From NCBI GenBank assembly GCA_946807835.1, contig OX327684.1:30998501-31062500 (forward strand): a stretch of DNA of 64,000 nucleotides, in the 5' to 3' direction. Under the pieces are notes generated by a model. It was given only the letters and a program-made list of their open reading frames with translations, did no database searches and was not told the origin of the DNA. Shown here piece by piece: positions 44,909-57,785 of the stretch. The DNA comes from Ailanthus altissimus (Eukaryota; Streptophyta; Magnoliopsida; Sapindales; Simaroubaceae). Within the stretch, counting starts at the first letter, position 1, and each line of letters begins with the position of its first letter. Position numbers and translations under genes: made by a program.

Positions 44909-47831
44909 ATGGCTCCCCCAAATGATCCTACCAACCCACTGTTCATTAAACTTGCTCCCAACAGGTTGGATAAATACATACACTTGTCCAATAGCAAGTT
45001 CTGTGTCAAAGGTTTCCCAGTGCTCTCCGATGTACCCAGTAATGTTTCTTTCACTCCATTTTCGATCAACCAATCCTCTGATGCTCCTCTTCCCCTGCTT
45101 CAACGTGTCCAGGCCCACTCTCACAAGGGCGGGTTCCTCGGCTTCAAAGCACAGGAACCGTCCGATAGGTTGATGAACTCCATGGGTAGATTTAGCGGTA
45201 GGGATTTCCTGAGTGTCTTTAGGTTCAAAACATGGTGGTCTACTCAGTGGGTGGGAACTTCTGGTTCTGATTTGCAAATGGAAACCCAATGGGTACTCTT
45301 AGATGTCCCTGAAATAAGCTCTTATCTTATGATTGTACCTATTATTGAAGGCAGCTTCAGGTCTGCTCTTCATCCTGGAACTGATGGTCACGTCATGATT
45401 TGTGCTGAGAGTGGTGCTAGTCAAGTGAAAGCATCATCATTTGATGCTATCGCTTATGTTCATGTGTCTGATGATCCCTTTAATATCATGAAAGAAGCTT
45501 ATAGTGCACTTAGAGTCCATCTCAATACTTTCAGGCTCTTAGAAGAGAAACAAGCGCCTTCTCTCATTGACAAATTCGGTTGGTGTACTTGGGATGCATT
45601 CTACTTAACAGTAGAACCAGCGGGTGTCTGGCAAGGAGTAAAAGAATTTGCTGAGGGCGGTCTCTCGCCAAGGTTTCTTATCATTGATGATGGCTGGCAA
45701 AGCATCAATCGGGATGGTGAGAACCCAAACGAGGACGCGAAAAATCTTGTTCTTGGTGGAGAACAAATGACTGCCAGGCTGCACAGGCTTGATGAAGGGG
45801 AGAAGTTCAGAAAATATAAAGCTGGTTCCTTTTTGGCTCCAGACTTACCTTCATATGACATAAAGAAGCCGAAGATGTTGATCAGTAAAGGGATTGAACT
45901 CGAGAAGGCTAACAAGGACCGTGACAACGCAATCAAATCTGGAGTTACTGATCTGACAGAGTTTGATTCAAAGATTAATAAGTTGAAACAAGAATTGGAG
46001 GAGATTTTTGATGGAGAAGAAGAGAGCAGTGCTGCCAATAAAGGTTGTGGAAGTTGTTCTTGCAAGGCTGATCATTTTGGGCTTAAGGCTCTTACAAAAG
46101 ATTTGAGAACAAAGTTCAAAGGATTGGATGATATTTGGGTGTGGCACGCGCTTTGTGGTGCATGGGGTGGTGTCAGGCCGGGAACTACTCATCTGAATTC
46201 AAAGGTCACCCCTTGCAATGTGTCTCCTGGACTTGATGGGACGATGGAGGATCTTGCCGTGGTCAAAATCATAGAAGGTGGAATTGGTCTTGTTCATCCC
46301 TCTCAAGCTGATGATTTTTACGACTCTATGCACTCTTACCTTGCTGATGTAGGCATTACTGGTGTTAAAATTGATGTCATCCACGTAAGTTTTCCAAAGA
46401 ATTACTTTCATACTTTATATCTACTCTTCTTTTTAATTTTTTTTAATTCTTTCATGAGGAACCCATTCAGTAATCAAGTATATGGTTATCAATGCAGACT
46501 CTTGAATATGTTTCGGAAGAATATGGAGGCAGGGTTGAGCTAGCAAAAGCGTATTACAGTGGACTGTCAAAATCCCTGAAAAAGAACTTCAAAGGAACAG
46601 GGATCATCTCCAGCATGCAACAATGCAGTGACTTTTTCCTCCTCGGCACACACCAGATATCCATGGGAAGAGTTGGTAAGAAGGTTTTGATCCACTCTTC
46701 TAATCATTTTGATGTGACAAGCTTCTTTCCTGAACATGAGGGTTTAACTTATTGCTTGGTACAGGTGATGATTTTTGGTTCCAGGATCCAAATGGTGATC
46801 CGAATGGAGTGTATTGGCTACAAGGAGTTCACATGATTCACTGCTCCTACAACAGCCTGTGGATGGGTCAGTTCATACAGCCAGATTGGGACATGTTCCA
46901 ATCTGATCACTGTTGTGCCAAATTCCACGCTGGTTCAAGAGCCATCTGCGGGGGTCCTGTTTACGTCAGTGACTCATTGGGTGGACATGATTTTGATCTT
47001 TTGAAGCAACTTGTTTACCCTGACGGTACCATTCCCAGGTGCCAGTACTTTGCCCTTCCAACTAGAGACTGCCTATTCAAGAACCCTCTATTCGACAAAA
47101 AAACGATTCTCAAGATTTGGAACTTCAACAAGGTACTTTATACTCAATACAGCTAAATTTATTCTTTTTATTAATTGCTTATAAGCTATATTCATTTGGA
47201 TAAAAAGATTACCATAGAAGACAATTCCTACGCACTTTTGCCTCACATTTTACAGTATGGAGGCGTGATTGGAGCTTTTAACTGCCAAGGAGCTGGATGG
47301 GACGCCAAGGTGCGTAGGATAAGGGGTTACCCAGAATGCTACCAGCCAGTTTCTGGCTCTGTCCATATTTTTGACGTTGAATGGGACCAAAAGGCAGAGG
47401 CTGCACATATGGGTCAGGCTGATGAGTACGTCATCTATCTCAACCAGGCTGATAATATACTATTGATGACCCCCAAATCCGAGGCAATTGAAATTACTCT
47501 CCAACCATTGTCATTTGAGCTTTTCAACTTTGTTCCGATCAAGAAGCTAGGCTCCAGCATCAAATTTGCCCCGATTGGGATTACCAACATGTTGAATTGT
47601 GGTGGAACAATTACGGGATTGGAGTACATTGAGTCTGGAGCTGAGATCATTGCTAAGATTGAAGTGAAAGGCGGAGGAAATTTCTTAGCCTATTCAGGCG
47701 GGTCTCCGAAGAAGTGTTACCTGAATGAAGCTGTGGCCGCTTTTGAGTGGTCCACTGATGGTAAACTGACTTTGAACGTTCCCTGGGTTGAAGAGGCTGG
47801 TGGCATTTCTAATATCGCTTTCCTCTTCTAA
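44909..47831 (+). CDS. STS: Stachyose synthase (galactinol:raffinose galactosyltransferase)
   Basis: This glycosyl hydrolase family 36-type enzyme moves galactose from galactinol to raffinose to make stachyose in the raffinose-family oligosaccharide pathway. Four exons join in phase into 865 codons: 44909-46384, 46498-46675, 46765-47132, 47256-47831. Conserved stretches include SHKGGFLGF, FRFKTWWSTQWVG, DKFGWCTWDAFY, IIDDGWQSI, WHALCGAWGGVRPG, GVKIDVIH (Asp near 489, the likely nucleophile), DDFWFQDPNGDP, QPDWDMFQSDHCCAKFHAGS and GVIGAFNCQGAGWD. The stretch of about 80 residues before WHALCGAWGG (about 316-400, a charged coiled-coil-like segment followed by CGSCSCK) is the insertion that separates stachyose synthases from raffinose synthases. 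Length fits (853 in pea). The MAPPNDP start is typical. Cytosolic; no signal peptide. Confidence 0.95.
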
Positions 47832-50800
47832 AGTTTAAGAACTACTTTGTTTGACATTTAGTCCTGGTGAATGGCTAAGTACCCAGCACCCTCTTATTTT
47901 AAGTGTTTTAAATAAATTGTTGGGAAGGTTTCATGTTTGAGATTGTTAATAAATATTGAAAGGATGTAAATTCATCCCTTTAACTTATTAAAAATCTTTA
48001 AAGTTTAATTTGTTTTTATACCATTTTTGCTCTTGTTAAGTGCATCTTACTCATAATTCTGATGAGAACTGTTACTGCAAGTTCCATATGTACTCTTCAT
48101 CCTCGTTTACCATTATGCAAATATGTGTTATGTTCTCTAGCAATAGCAAAATGTAATCCTTGAAAGGATCAAGCCCTCTCGTTAAGAATATAGGAGCATT
48201 CAAGGTATGCATTATCATGCTCTTGTTACGAGAAAAATCTAAGATTTTAGACCAATATAAAAATGTTGTATCTTACACATTGCGACTCTTACTCGACGAG
48301 AAAGTCTAAGGCATCGGAGATAGTAGATGTTGAGGGGTAAAAGTTTTAGCACTAATCTCATTAAAACATTAGTCTTTCGTATTAATACCTATTTAATGTA
48401 GAAGCGTTGCATTACAAACAAATAAGAATACACATAATTAATTTACATAGTTCAATATTAATTAAAAAAATTTATTTTATTTTATTAACTTTTTATAGAT
48501 TATAAAATAAAAATCTCTCAAAAATTTATTTTGTATTCTTTTTATTCACACAAAAATAAAGATATTCAATAATAATTCTATTATAATACACAAAAGTATT
48601 TAGTGTCTATTTAACTCTCTATTATTTTTTAGAGTCTTTCTTAATATTTAATGAATCTTAAGGGTTTATAATAGTATATATAGTCTTTACAATAACTTAA
48701 TAAACATTAAATTTAGTTGAAATAAAATTTTTTACTTGCATGTGAGAGTTTAAATCCTATTTAAGAAAATCAATCCAAACTAAAAATTAACTTTTTCAAA
48801 CAAGTAATATTGTGACTTTCTTCATCCAAAGCGTTCTCTGATGAATATTGTGGTATTAATGCGACTATCGTAGGGTGTTTTAGAGTAACTTGGGGCGTTG
48901 TACTTTTTAAAATTTACGTTGAGGCATTTTATCTTCCAACGCCGGAACGTTTAGACTTATAGTGTCCCACTTATATTTTCTCGCCTCTCTTCATTTTTTA
49001 ACTCTCATTTTGCTTCGTCTTTATACATTTTTTTTTCGTATTTAACTTTATAATAATTTTTTATTAGTATACATCTCAATTTATATTATTGTTGAATCAT
49101 CAATTTTAATAATAAATTTATTTAATAATATATTATTTTCAATGTATTTTATTTCTTGCATCATAATATATAAGTAACTTCGCTCTAGAATATCCAACAC
49201 TTCATCTCTTCCAGAGAAAATACATTCCTTTATGTCGTGGGCTGAGCTCCATATTTATTCTTTCAAAATAATCAATTTGGAGGAGACGAGATAAAAATTA
49301 AAAACATAATACAATTATATTTTACATAAACGGATTCCAAAGCAACAAAATCGACCTTAAGTGAGACCGATCCTGATTCGACAAGGATAGCTAGATCATG
49401 ATTCATGATTATTCTGCAGCATCCTAATTCTAGAATGTCCTTTTAACAGACTGAAAGCTTCTACCACATTTGATAGTTAAAAAAAATTATTTAAAGCTAA
49501 TCTTTTGCGAGGAGATATATCAATTTGGTGCTTTACTAGAGTAAAGATTTAAACTGAAGTTTGGTTAGTAATGATGTTCATTTGGACTTCAAAAACAAGA
49601 TAACAGTTCCTGGAATTGGGCCATATACAACGCGCATGCTAGAATTTCCAAACCAGAATGTTGGGAGATCAACTTCTTTCTAGTAGATGTATAAACAGTA
49701 ACTCCAACAAACATTCTTTTAATTGGAGCTGGAGCATTCAGTTATACTTTTGATCTTTAGCTTCTCCGTTTGTTGTTCATTAATTTAAAAGGTATGCTGC
49801 AATATTTATTTGATTTGATCTTTAATTTAAAGTTAAAAAAAAAAAGTTCACTCCATCTGAGGTTTTGTTGCTTCGGTTACAATTGTCTTTTTTCAATGAA
49901 CTTTTGACCAATTAGAAAGAATCCAAGTTCAGTTCAAATGGCCCAACTCTTAAATGTTAGTTGATAAATCTTATCACTATGATATCACCTGCATTGGTAG
50001 GTAGAGAACAAACAGTAGAGAAGTCACAGGTGTCATGAAAAATTGGCCACGTCAGTACTAATCTTACCCTTACAAGAATGATGCAATGCTTTGATGTAAA
50101 ATTTGGATCAAAAACCAGTTTAGACAAAGTCATGAATTCTAACATAATCTCCAAAAATTTAGATAGTCAAGGATAGAAAAAAAACAGCATTCACATAGCT
50201 AGTCTGGTACTCTGGTTGCTTCTTAGTTCTTACTTCTATTTTTGTTATATAAGATTGTAAATATCAGTATAAAAAATTGAATAATTTAGATGCTTACTCT
50301 TAAAAAGGGAAAAAAAGTCTGAATATTTAACTTTGATTTGTGATCTTCTGATTAAATTTACTGAAAACTTAAGAAGGAAGAAAGAAGACCTTGGAAGTTG
50401 TGGTTCTGGTTACTTCCTACTTCTACTATTTAACTGAATACGTTGATATGATAACCTCGTTTCAAACAAGATAAGGAAGATAATCTAATTTTAAGACCCA
50501 CGTGTTGATCTCCTGACTTGGACATGTGGCGCCAGCGCGTCTGAATCCCATATAGACGTTGATAGAAGCCGCATGTAAGCTGTCGTACTCAGCAGAATTG
50601 TCAAAAAAAAAAAAACATCAAAACTTCATGAAAAGTTAACAGATGACCAACAGAATAAACTAGAATCAATTAGCCATCATTTTCAAAAGAGCACACTTCA
50701 AAAGTGATTTAATTTGTATGTATTTAATATCAAGGGTTTCGTCATGAAGGAGATATGGAGTTTCCTATCAACAAGCACCTGTAAAATGGAGTGCCAAAAA

Positions 50801-52799
50801 TCAGAATTGGATAAACCTACTAAATGTTGGCTTGTGCCATTTTCATTCTCCGGAAAACATAAACAAAACGTTTACCCATCCGCATGAACGTTTTTAAAAA
50901 AAATAAAGAAAGTGATGTTTAGAGGGACAAGTCTTTTGCTTGTGAAGACGCGTTCAAGCATTAATTTCAACGCAAATTATCAGTTTCTTTATGGTCGGCC
51001 AAATGGTAAGGTAAGGATTTGGCTATTCTATTCCATCAATCGGGGGACATTTGTGAAATCTGAAAAGTCAGTCACGTTAGACCACCAACTGCTATAAACT
51101 AACTAACTAATAATAACTAAACTAACAATCCTTCAAGGCTTTGAACAATATATTGTTCCGACTTTTGACTGAGAAAATCTCATACAAGGATTCTTAGATT
51201 AATGAATATCTTTAAAGTTTACATGTAGTAGCATCATGCATTTATGGTCTTATTCTCATTGGATGATAACATCATACACGAAAGGATGCACCAAACATAC
51301 ATACATGTACTTGACACGATTTTCTATTAGAATTTTATAACTTTTTGTAACCAGAAAGCATTGCTTTTATGCTATGATTGCACTGTATTCTTACTGATGA
51401 AAACAGAAGCCGTAATTCACCCTAACCGTTCCATTTAGAATTTCTGTAGTATATAGATATAGTGGTAGTTATCATTATATTGGCATTTCTTCTTCTCATT
51501 AATTTTCTCTTTTTCATATTATGTTTTTTTTGCTTGCAAAGAGAAGTTGACACAAATAAATAGGCTATGGAGTATACGGAGTCTAGATTAACTACACGTA
51601 TATAGCTGATAAAGAGGTTAGAAGGGAAAATTAAGCACCATGATGAGAATGCTTTGTTTTTTCTAATTCATATAATAATAACACCTTAAAAAAAAAGTGT
51701 TCTTTTATGCAAAAACAAATAAGAATGTCAAGGCCCGATTCTTTTGGTACATGAGCCCAATTTGGAATGTGGATTGGCCCTTTCTCTTCTTTTGTAAGGG
51801 TTGGAATTGCCAATACAAAGATGGGGTCGAAAGGACTCAACGGCATTCAATTTTTTTTAAACAGCTTACACATACAAAGGGAGGGAGGGGAGATGGTTTA
51901 ATTTTTTCAAATTCAACCCAAAAATTTGATTTAATAATATAATTAAAAAAATCTTAATAATAGTATTTATTTTTAAAAAAAATTTAAAAGTTATTTTTTA
52001 TTATTAAAATAAAAATGAGTTCTTTCTCTTTAATGTTAATAAAATATAAAAATTTTAAAATTTTTCTTCTTTTTAATTAAATATATTTATTTAGTATCAC
52101 ATATGAAATTAAAACGAAGAATGAAAAAATTTATCTGATCGCATTTGGCCTTTTACTAATCATTCTATCAATTTATTTATTTATTAAAAATTGACTTATT
52201 ATCACATGAGACTCTAAATCAAAAAATAAAAAATCTGTTTGCAAAAATTTTATAATGTTAGTATTTTTTTTTATGAAGTTTCTTAATTATCAAAATTTAA
52301 AATTTATGAAGAAAAAAAATTTGAATTTCAAAATAATTCATTTAGGATAATATATATTTTTTGTATATTATGATTATATGGGTGAAAGATAATTTTACAA
52401 AATTAAATTAATACAAATTAAAATATATTTTAAAATATTAATAAAAAAAATAGGTATAAAGTACCCATAAGATCTTCATCCTCACTTGAAGATTTTTCAC
52501 TTTGAACCCAAATTACATAAATTAAATATGGGAAGGTATAAAAAGTCTAACCCCATACAAATATGAAAATGAAAAATGTGATCTACACCCCCGACTCACT
52601 TAGTTGCCAACCCTAATTGCTCGGAAATGAAATCCTAACGTACCTCTTATCTAGTAGCCATTCAAGTGAAATCATAATTATAAATAATTGGAGTCCAATA
52701 TCTCTCTATATGTTATTTCACACTCGAAGATCAATCCGCGTTAGATAACTTAACTGAAGGGAAAAATATGTTTGGGGGAGATTGAAGACCTAGTCGACA
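47832..52799. other. Long intergenic region downstream of stachyose synthase
   Basis: After the STS 3' UTR, about 5 kb of AT-rich DNA carries no gene I can support. Scattered short open frames lack family similarity. An ACGT-core motif (CCACGTGTTGATC, near 50499) is present but not tied to a gene. Confidence 0.45.
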
Positions 52800-53422
52800 A
52801 AAAGTTCAAAAAATTCAAGAAGTTCGATAAAGATCAAAGACTTCCAAATGATCGTCACTATTTCAACTACAGACACACGCCTAAAATATCAAGATAGAAT
52901 GGAAAATTTTAGACAAACATCTCCCAAATTTCATTTTTGTTAGGGCTTATGAAGAAAGAATTGATCTCATTAGAGCTAAAATAGCTGGCTCGGAAGGTTT
53001 GTTTTTTTTTTTGACAACTCTTTCCTATCACTTATCTGGCAAAGCCTCTTATTTTTACTTACGACTTTAATTTGCGTAGAGATGAGAGGGCACTATCTCT
53101 CAACTTTCTGAATGTCAATGCCATATTGGAATTCTCATGAAAAATTAAGGTGGTATCCCAGCAATCTGACAAAATGCAATTACTCGTATCAATTTAACAA
53201 CAGGTTTTGGTTTTGAATGTTAATCCAAGTCCATCCATTAACAAAGACATTTTCCAGATGAACTCTGAGGCCATGCTTTGCAGACTTCGGTCTCCTCCTG
53301 TGGACTTCAAATGTTTTGTGAAAGGTTATTTCAGGGAGCGGGCTCATCCGATTCTTCTAATCTATAAAACTGAGATGAAACCTGACAATGCTAATGAAGC
53401 TGTGGACCTATTATTACACTAG
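52800..53422 (+). pseudogene. E2 ubiquitin-conjugating enzyme pseudogene (UBC23/24/25-like)
   Basis: The clearest block, 52903-52998, reads KILDKHLPNFIFVRAYEERI followed by DLIRAKIAGSEG. This is the start of the UBC fold in the large plant E2 enzymes of the PHO2/UBC23-26 group. Before it, KKFKKFD...DRHYF resembles the lead-in of those proteins. After it, in shifted frames, come LLVSI-stop-QQVLVLN and SEAMLCRLRSPPVDFKCFVKGYFRERA, matching the region after the active site. The part that should carry the catalytic Cys is not recognisable. At least three frames and several stops are involved, so it is dead. No intron is needed between the blocks, so a processed copy is possible. Confidence 0.7.
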
Positions 53423-53877
53423 AGCATTAAAAGGGTTAGTCATAAGGGACAAAGGAGAAGAAAGCTCATTGTTTCATTATTGGGGGTCTCAACGGAGAAG
53501 GGTTCTAATTATAAGTTCATGAAAAGAATTTAGGGTGGATATAGTTCAGTTTGGTTTGATTTTTTAAAAATTTGACCGAATTAAATAAATTTAAATTTTT
53601 TAAAATATGAATTGACATAAAAAAAAGTTTATACTAGAACCAACCGGATCGAGCTGGTTTGGTCCCTTAACGTTGAACTAGGCTTTGAAATTAATAAATT
53701 TTTGAATTGAGTCTTTATTCAAACTTATTTTAGTTTGTATATTTACATGTTTAAAGAATAATTTTGTAGTGCGTTGAAATTCAATTATTAAATCAAACCT
53801 AATTTGTATCAAATATTAATTATTTTTTATAAAAAAAATCACCCAAATTACATATTAACTCTAAGACAGTACTATAT

Positions 53878-54006
53878 ATATATATATATTTTTTTTTTGA
53901 GATATTTTTTTACATCTACGGGGAGGGGGGAATCGAACTCCTGACCTTGTCAGGGGGAGGTGCACTTACAAGGGGAGCTGTTGCCAATTTGGCCAGCCCC
54001 CATGTG
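53878..54006 (-). mobile_element. tRNA-derived SINE with perfect 17-bp target duplications
   Basis: Read on the minus strand, the 129-bp body has a box A (TGGCCAAATTGG), a box B (GGAGTTCGATTCCCC) and a poly-A tail ending in a TA repeat. The flanks CTAAGACAGTACTATAT at 53861-53877 and 54007-54023 are identical. Promoter boxes, tail and duplications together make this a clear, fairly young SINE. Confidence 0.9.
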
Positions 54007-54129
54007 CTAAGACAGTACTATATTAAATATAATGTGTGTACATGTTGTATTTGTGGTTATTATTCAAATACATCACATACATATATATACACAACGAAAG
54101 CTAAAATATAAATAATAAATACATTAAAA

Positions 54130-55190
54130 ATATATTAATCATATTAATATTTAAGATTGAAAATTTCACCTATGTACCTTTTCGATAAAAGTTACTAGAG
54201 TCTGTCTGAATTACAGTTTATTTACAGTTCTAACAATCAACAAGGTCGGTTGATTGTTTAGAACAACAACTTCAAATTCAATATTGACTTAACAATTAAA
54301 TCATGAACTATTTATTTTACACTTGATCAATATTTGATCAATAAAACAAAAGCTATAATACTTTTAATGACTTAATCTTAATAATAAATATGATAAACAG
54401 TGAATTCAACACTTGAATTCGAAATTAAAAAAATCAAATTTTCTTTCTTTTTCTCTCTTATTTAGCCAACCAAACTAAAGCATTAAACCCTTACTTTTTT
54501 GTTTCATTTTCACATATTTAAAACTAGCTAAATTATTTTTTAATTTAATTTAATCATAATTAACATTTAATTTAGATTTAGTTTAACTTAACTCAAGTTA
54601 ACATTTAACTTTATTAATTTACTTGTCAAACAAGTAATTATTAAATATTTAATTAATTAATTTAACTTAAGTTAACTTTTAACTCTAATTAAATTAATTT
54701 ACTTTTTCAACAAATAAATAATAAAATATTCAATTAACCTAATTCAAGTTAACTATTAACTATAATTAAGTTAACTTACTTTTCAAATAAATAAATAAAT
54801 AATTAATTGACCTAACCTTAATTAATAATTAATCTAAGTTAAATATTATTTAATTATTAAATAAATAAATATCTTAAATATTTAATAATTAAATATATAA
54901 AATTACTCTTAAATCCTTATTTAATTATCAAGTTAATCTAAAATAAACTCCATCTAAACACACATTTGAGTAAACTTAATCAAAGACTAACTATGTATCA
55001 CGTGTTATTATTTAATTGGTCAACAATAATTCTTAACTAATTAATGTACTTAACTCTTTAGTATTGACATGTGTGCATTTCGAGGGTTCTTAAAATAATT
55101 GTTCAAATTTTACTAAATTCTATTAAATTAAATTATTTAATTCAATACACTATCTCAATACATAACGAATACGCTTTATATTAAGAAGCT
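54130..55190 (+). repeat. Diverged dispersed repeat, copy B
   Basis: Colinear with copy A at 42010-43225, same orientation, interrupted by small gaps. The two copies lie either side of the stachyose synthase gene. No coding sequence. Confidence 0.55.
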
Positions 55191-57620
55191 CCTTAAGTCC
55201 AAATTCAATTTATTAGATAAAATTGTTCTATGAGATCATAAATCGGCACTGTCTTATTTGTAGCATCATCTATTGGTAACATAAAATCCATCTGAAATTC
55301 AAATAACAATTTTACAATTATTATAAATATTTAATTCAACAAATATCCACCAACAAAAATCAATCCAAAATTCAGAATTCAACAGGGATTCAGAATTCAG
55401 CCTAAAATTATTTAAATTTTAACAGCACCTTTGCTTTTTACTATAACAGCAAATAACATTTGTGCTTTATTAATTTTCTCAGTCAAATTCAGTAATTGAT
55501 CATAAGAGAGTTGTATAATAACAAACAATTTTCTAAAAAGCAAGAATTCAGCAATTAATTATTATTATTATTATTATTAACCCTTTGAAATCTTTCCAAA
55601 AAAAAATAAAAATTAAACCCTTGCAACTTTCAACATTCGAGCTATTACTTATTCTCAGAAATTCCAAGTGTTGTAATTTTGACTTGTGATTATGGACAAC
55701 GACTTCATATTGCACTTTATATATCTTTTCTTCTTTCTTTATAAATGCAATGCCATAACAATTAAAACAAATGAACGACAGAAATTGTACCATTGCCAAT
55801 AATTCTAAAATAGCATGTAATTAACTTACGAGAAGTTAGTCTAATGATCATACTTGCAATTTATTTTTATGCTTGTGTTGTGTGAATGGGAGATGAGATG
55901 AGAGGAGAGGAGAGGCAAAGAGTGAGAGATGAGATTGTTGAATGAAAGTAAAAAAAAAAAAAAGATTTGGAAAATATACTTTTAGGGTTAGGAGTAAATA
56001 TTTTATATACTAATATTCCTCTACAACCAATCTCACAATAAGTTTGTTTTAAAATAAATATAATTACGCCATGTGTCAATTTATGAAATAAATATTAAAA
56101 AATTTAATTTAACCTTCAATTCGGTTCAATTTTCAATTTCATAATACAAAATTAAATCGAATTGAAAATTTTCGAAGACTAATACCAAAATAACTATACA
56201 AATATTTTTTGGATATTAGAATCCAACCAGCCTTGTTCAATTCGATTTTTTGAGAACTATTTTTTTTTTTGCTCAATCCTAAAAAGAATATGGGATGTAC
56301 TGAAAATATAATGCTTAAATTAAATGAAGTTTTGTGTTTATTAATTGAGTGGTTAGATAGTTCAGCATAATAAGAGATTTTGTTCATGTTGAAAATTAAC
56401 ACAGGCCAGTGAATGATTTTAGTGCACTTCATGCATTTATAAGTTTTTTTCGTTTCAACAACTACTACTCGTTTCTCTAATTTCAAAAATTTCTTTCTAG
56501 TATCAGAATTTTTTTTACAGTTTTTCATATTGAATGGAGAATCAAAACTTCAACTTATCACACTATTGTGACCACTTTATTGAATTATGCCCTATCCTGA
56601 ATAACTTCGAAAAATTAACCAGTTGCTAAAAATTTTGAGCTATTCAAAAAATTAACTAGTGCTAGAAAATTCAAATAAATTCAAATGAAATAAGGGACTG
56701 TTATGATCTTAGTAGAGTTCTGCCTGCACCGATTTGTAAACTTTGTGTCTTCTTGTAAACCAATGTAGATAAGTTCTCCAGGATCATAGACTACTCTAGA
56801 ATAGGCACTCAGCCGCATTATGTTAATATTATATGTTTTCAAGCACAGGTAAATTCACATTCTTAAAACACCGGCAAAAGATTTCAAAGATTTCGCTGTG
56901 GGCCATTTCTTAAAAGAACAGTTCAGGGTCACGGTCAGAGGATATGTCATGATAACTAGGGGACGAGCCTAGGATTTTCAAGAGCTAGATAGTGATATTT
57001 TTAGTAATAATACTTATCTCCAATCAGAATATGTTCCCCTACTAAGGGCAGTTAATTAATAGTTCAATTCATTAACTACCCAACAAATGTTTTGCAGTCT
57101 TTGATTTGAACGAAGTTTGCTCAGCAGTAATAACAACGATATCAATTTGGTCCCGTATATGTTTCACAGTACTCGGATGAGTTCTTTCTTCCTCAGTCCA
57201 TAATAATAAATCAGATTAATTTCCCAAGTGCAACCTAGATGCTTATTTACCATAAACTGAAATTAGACGACTGATTATTGCACCCACCAAAAAAAAAAAA
57301 AGCCAATATTTTGCAGCAAATCCACCTTCTAATACTCCAGCAATCAAATAGTTAGTTAATAATCAGTGCTTCAAGCTGAAAACTAAAAGATAAACAATGT
57401 TCTTTCATTGAAAATAAACCTAAAATCCTCATGGACAAGATTATATAGCATAAAAATAATAAAAAAACAGAGGATTTAAATAACATGTAGCCAAAAAGTC
57501 TCTCATCTTCTCTCAATGGCCACCTCAGCTGCTTCCAGTATTCACCCATTTGTGCCCAAAGTTATCCCGAATAAAGAAGGCGCGAAAGGTAAGAAAAAAG
57601 AAACTAATAAAGCGAGCAAG
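55191..57620. other. AT-rich spacer downstream of MIR403
   Basis: An ATT microsatellite lies at about 55557-55580. The right part (about 57300-57620) would be the 3' portion of the MIR403 primary transcript, which runs leftward. No protein gene is supported. Confidence 0.45.
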
Positions 57621-57639
57621 AAATTTTGAAATGGGCAAA

Positions 57640-57785
57640 GAAAAGACAGATCACGAGTTTGTGCGTGAATCTAACACAATCCGGAATAGGGCACTAGAAA
57701 AGATTTTTGTTTGGAAAAGAAAGTGAAGGGAACGGATTTATCTTAAATTCACGCACAAACCTGAGATATGCCTCTTCTCTTTCAC
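57640..57785 (-). ncRNA. MIR403: MIR403 precursor (microRNA targeting AGO2)
   Basis: The minus-strand sequence at 57674-57654 is identical over 21 nt to mature miR403-3p as I know it; it starts TTAGATTCACGCACAAAC. The opposite arm, about 57763-57741 (GGTTTGTGCGTGAATTTAAG), pairs with it. There is a perfect 14-bp core (GTTTGTGCGTGAAT with ATTCACGCACAAAC), and pairing continues inward to ATCCG/CGGAT with few mismatches. The loop is about 50 nt. The mature RNA sits on the 3' arm, as it does for this family. miR403 is eudicot-specific and cleaves AGO2 mRNA, linking it to antiviral silencing. The transcript limits and promoter (to the right, about 57800-58000) are not resolved. Confidence 0.93.

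Noticed and set aside
51697..51942. 81-codon open frame in the 48-52 kb spacer
   Set aside because: It has no family motif and ends in AT-rich repeats; chance is the simplest explanation.
57352..57549. Minus-strand open frame near MIR403
   Set aside because: No recognisable motif; it lies where the MIR403 primary transcript would run and is probably non-coding.
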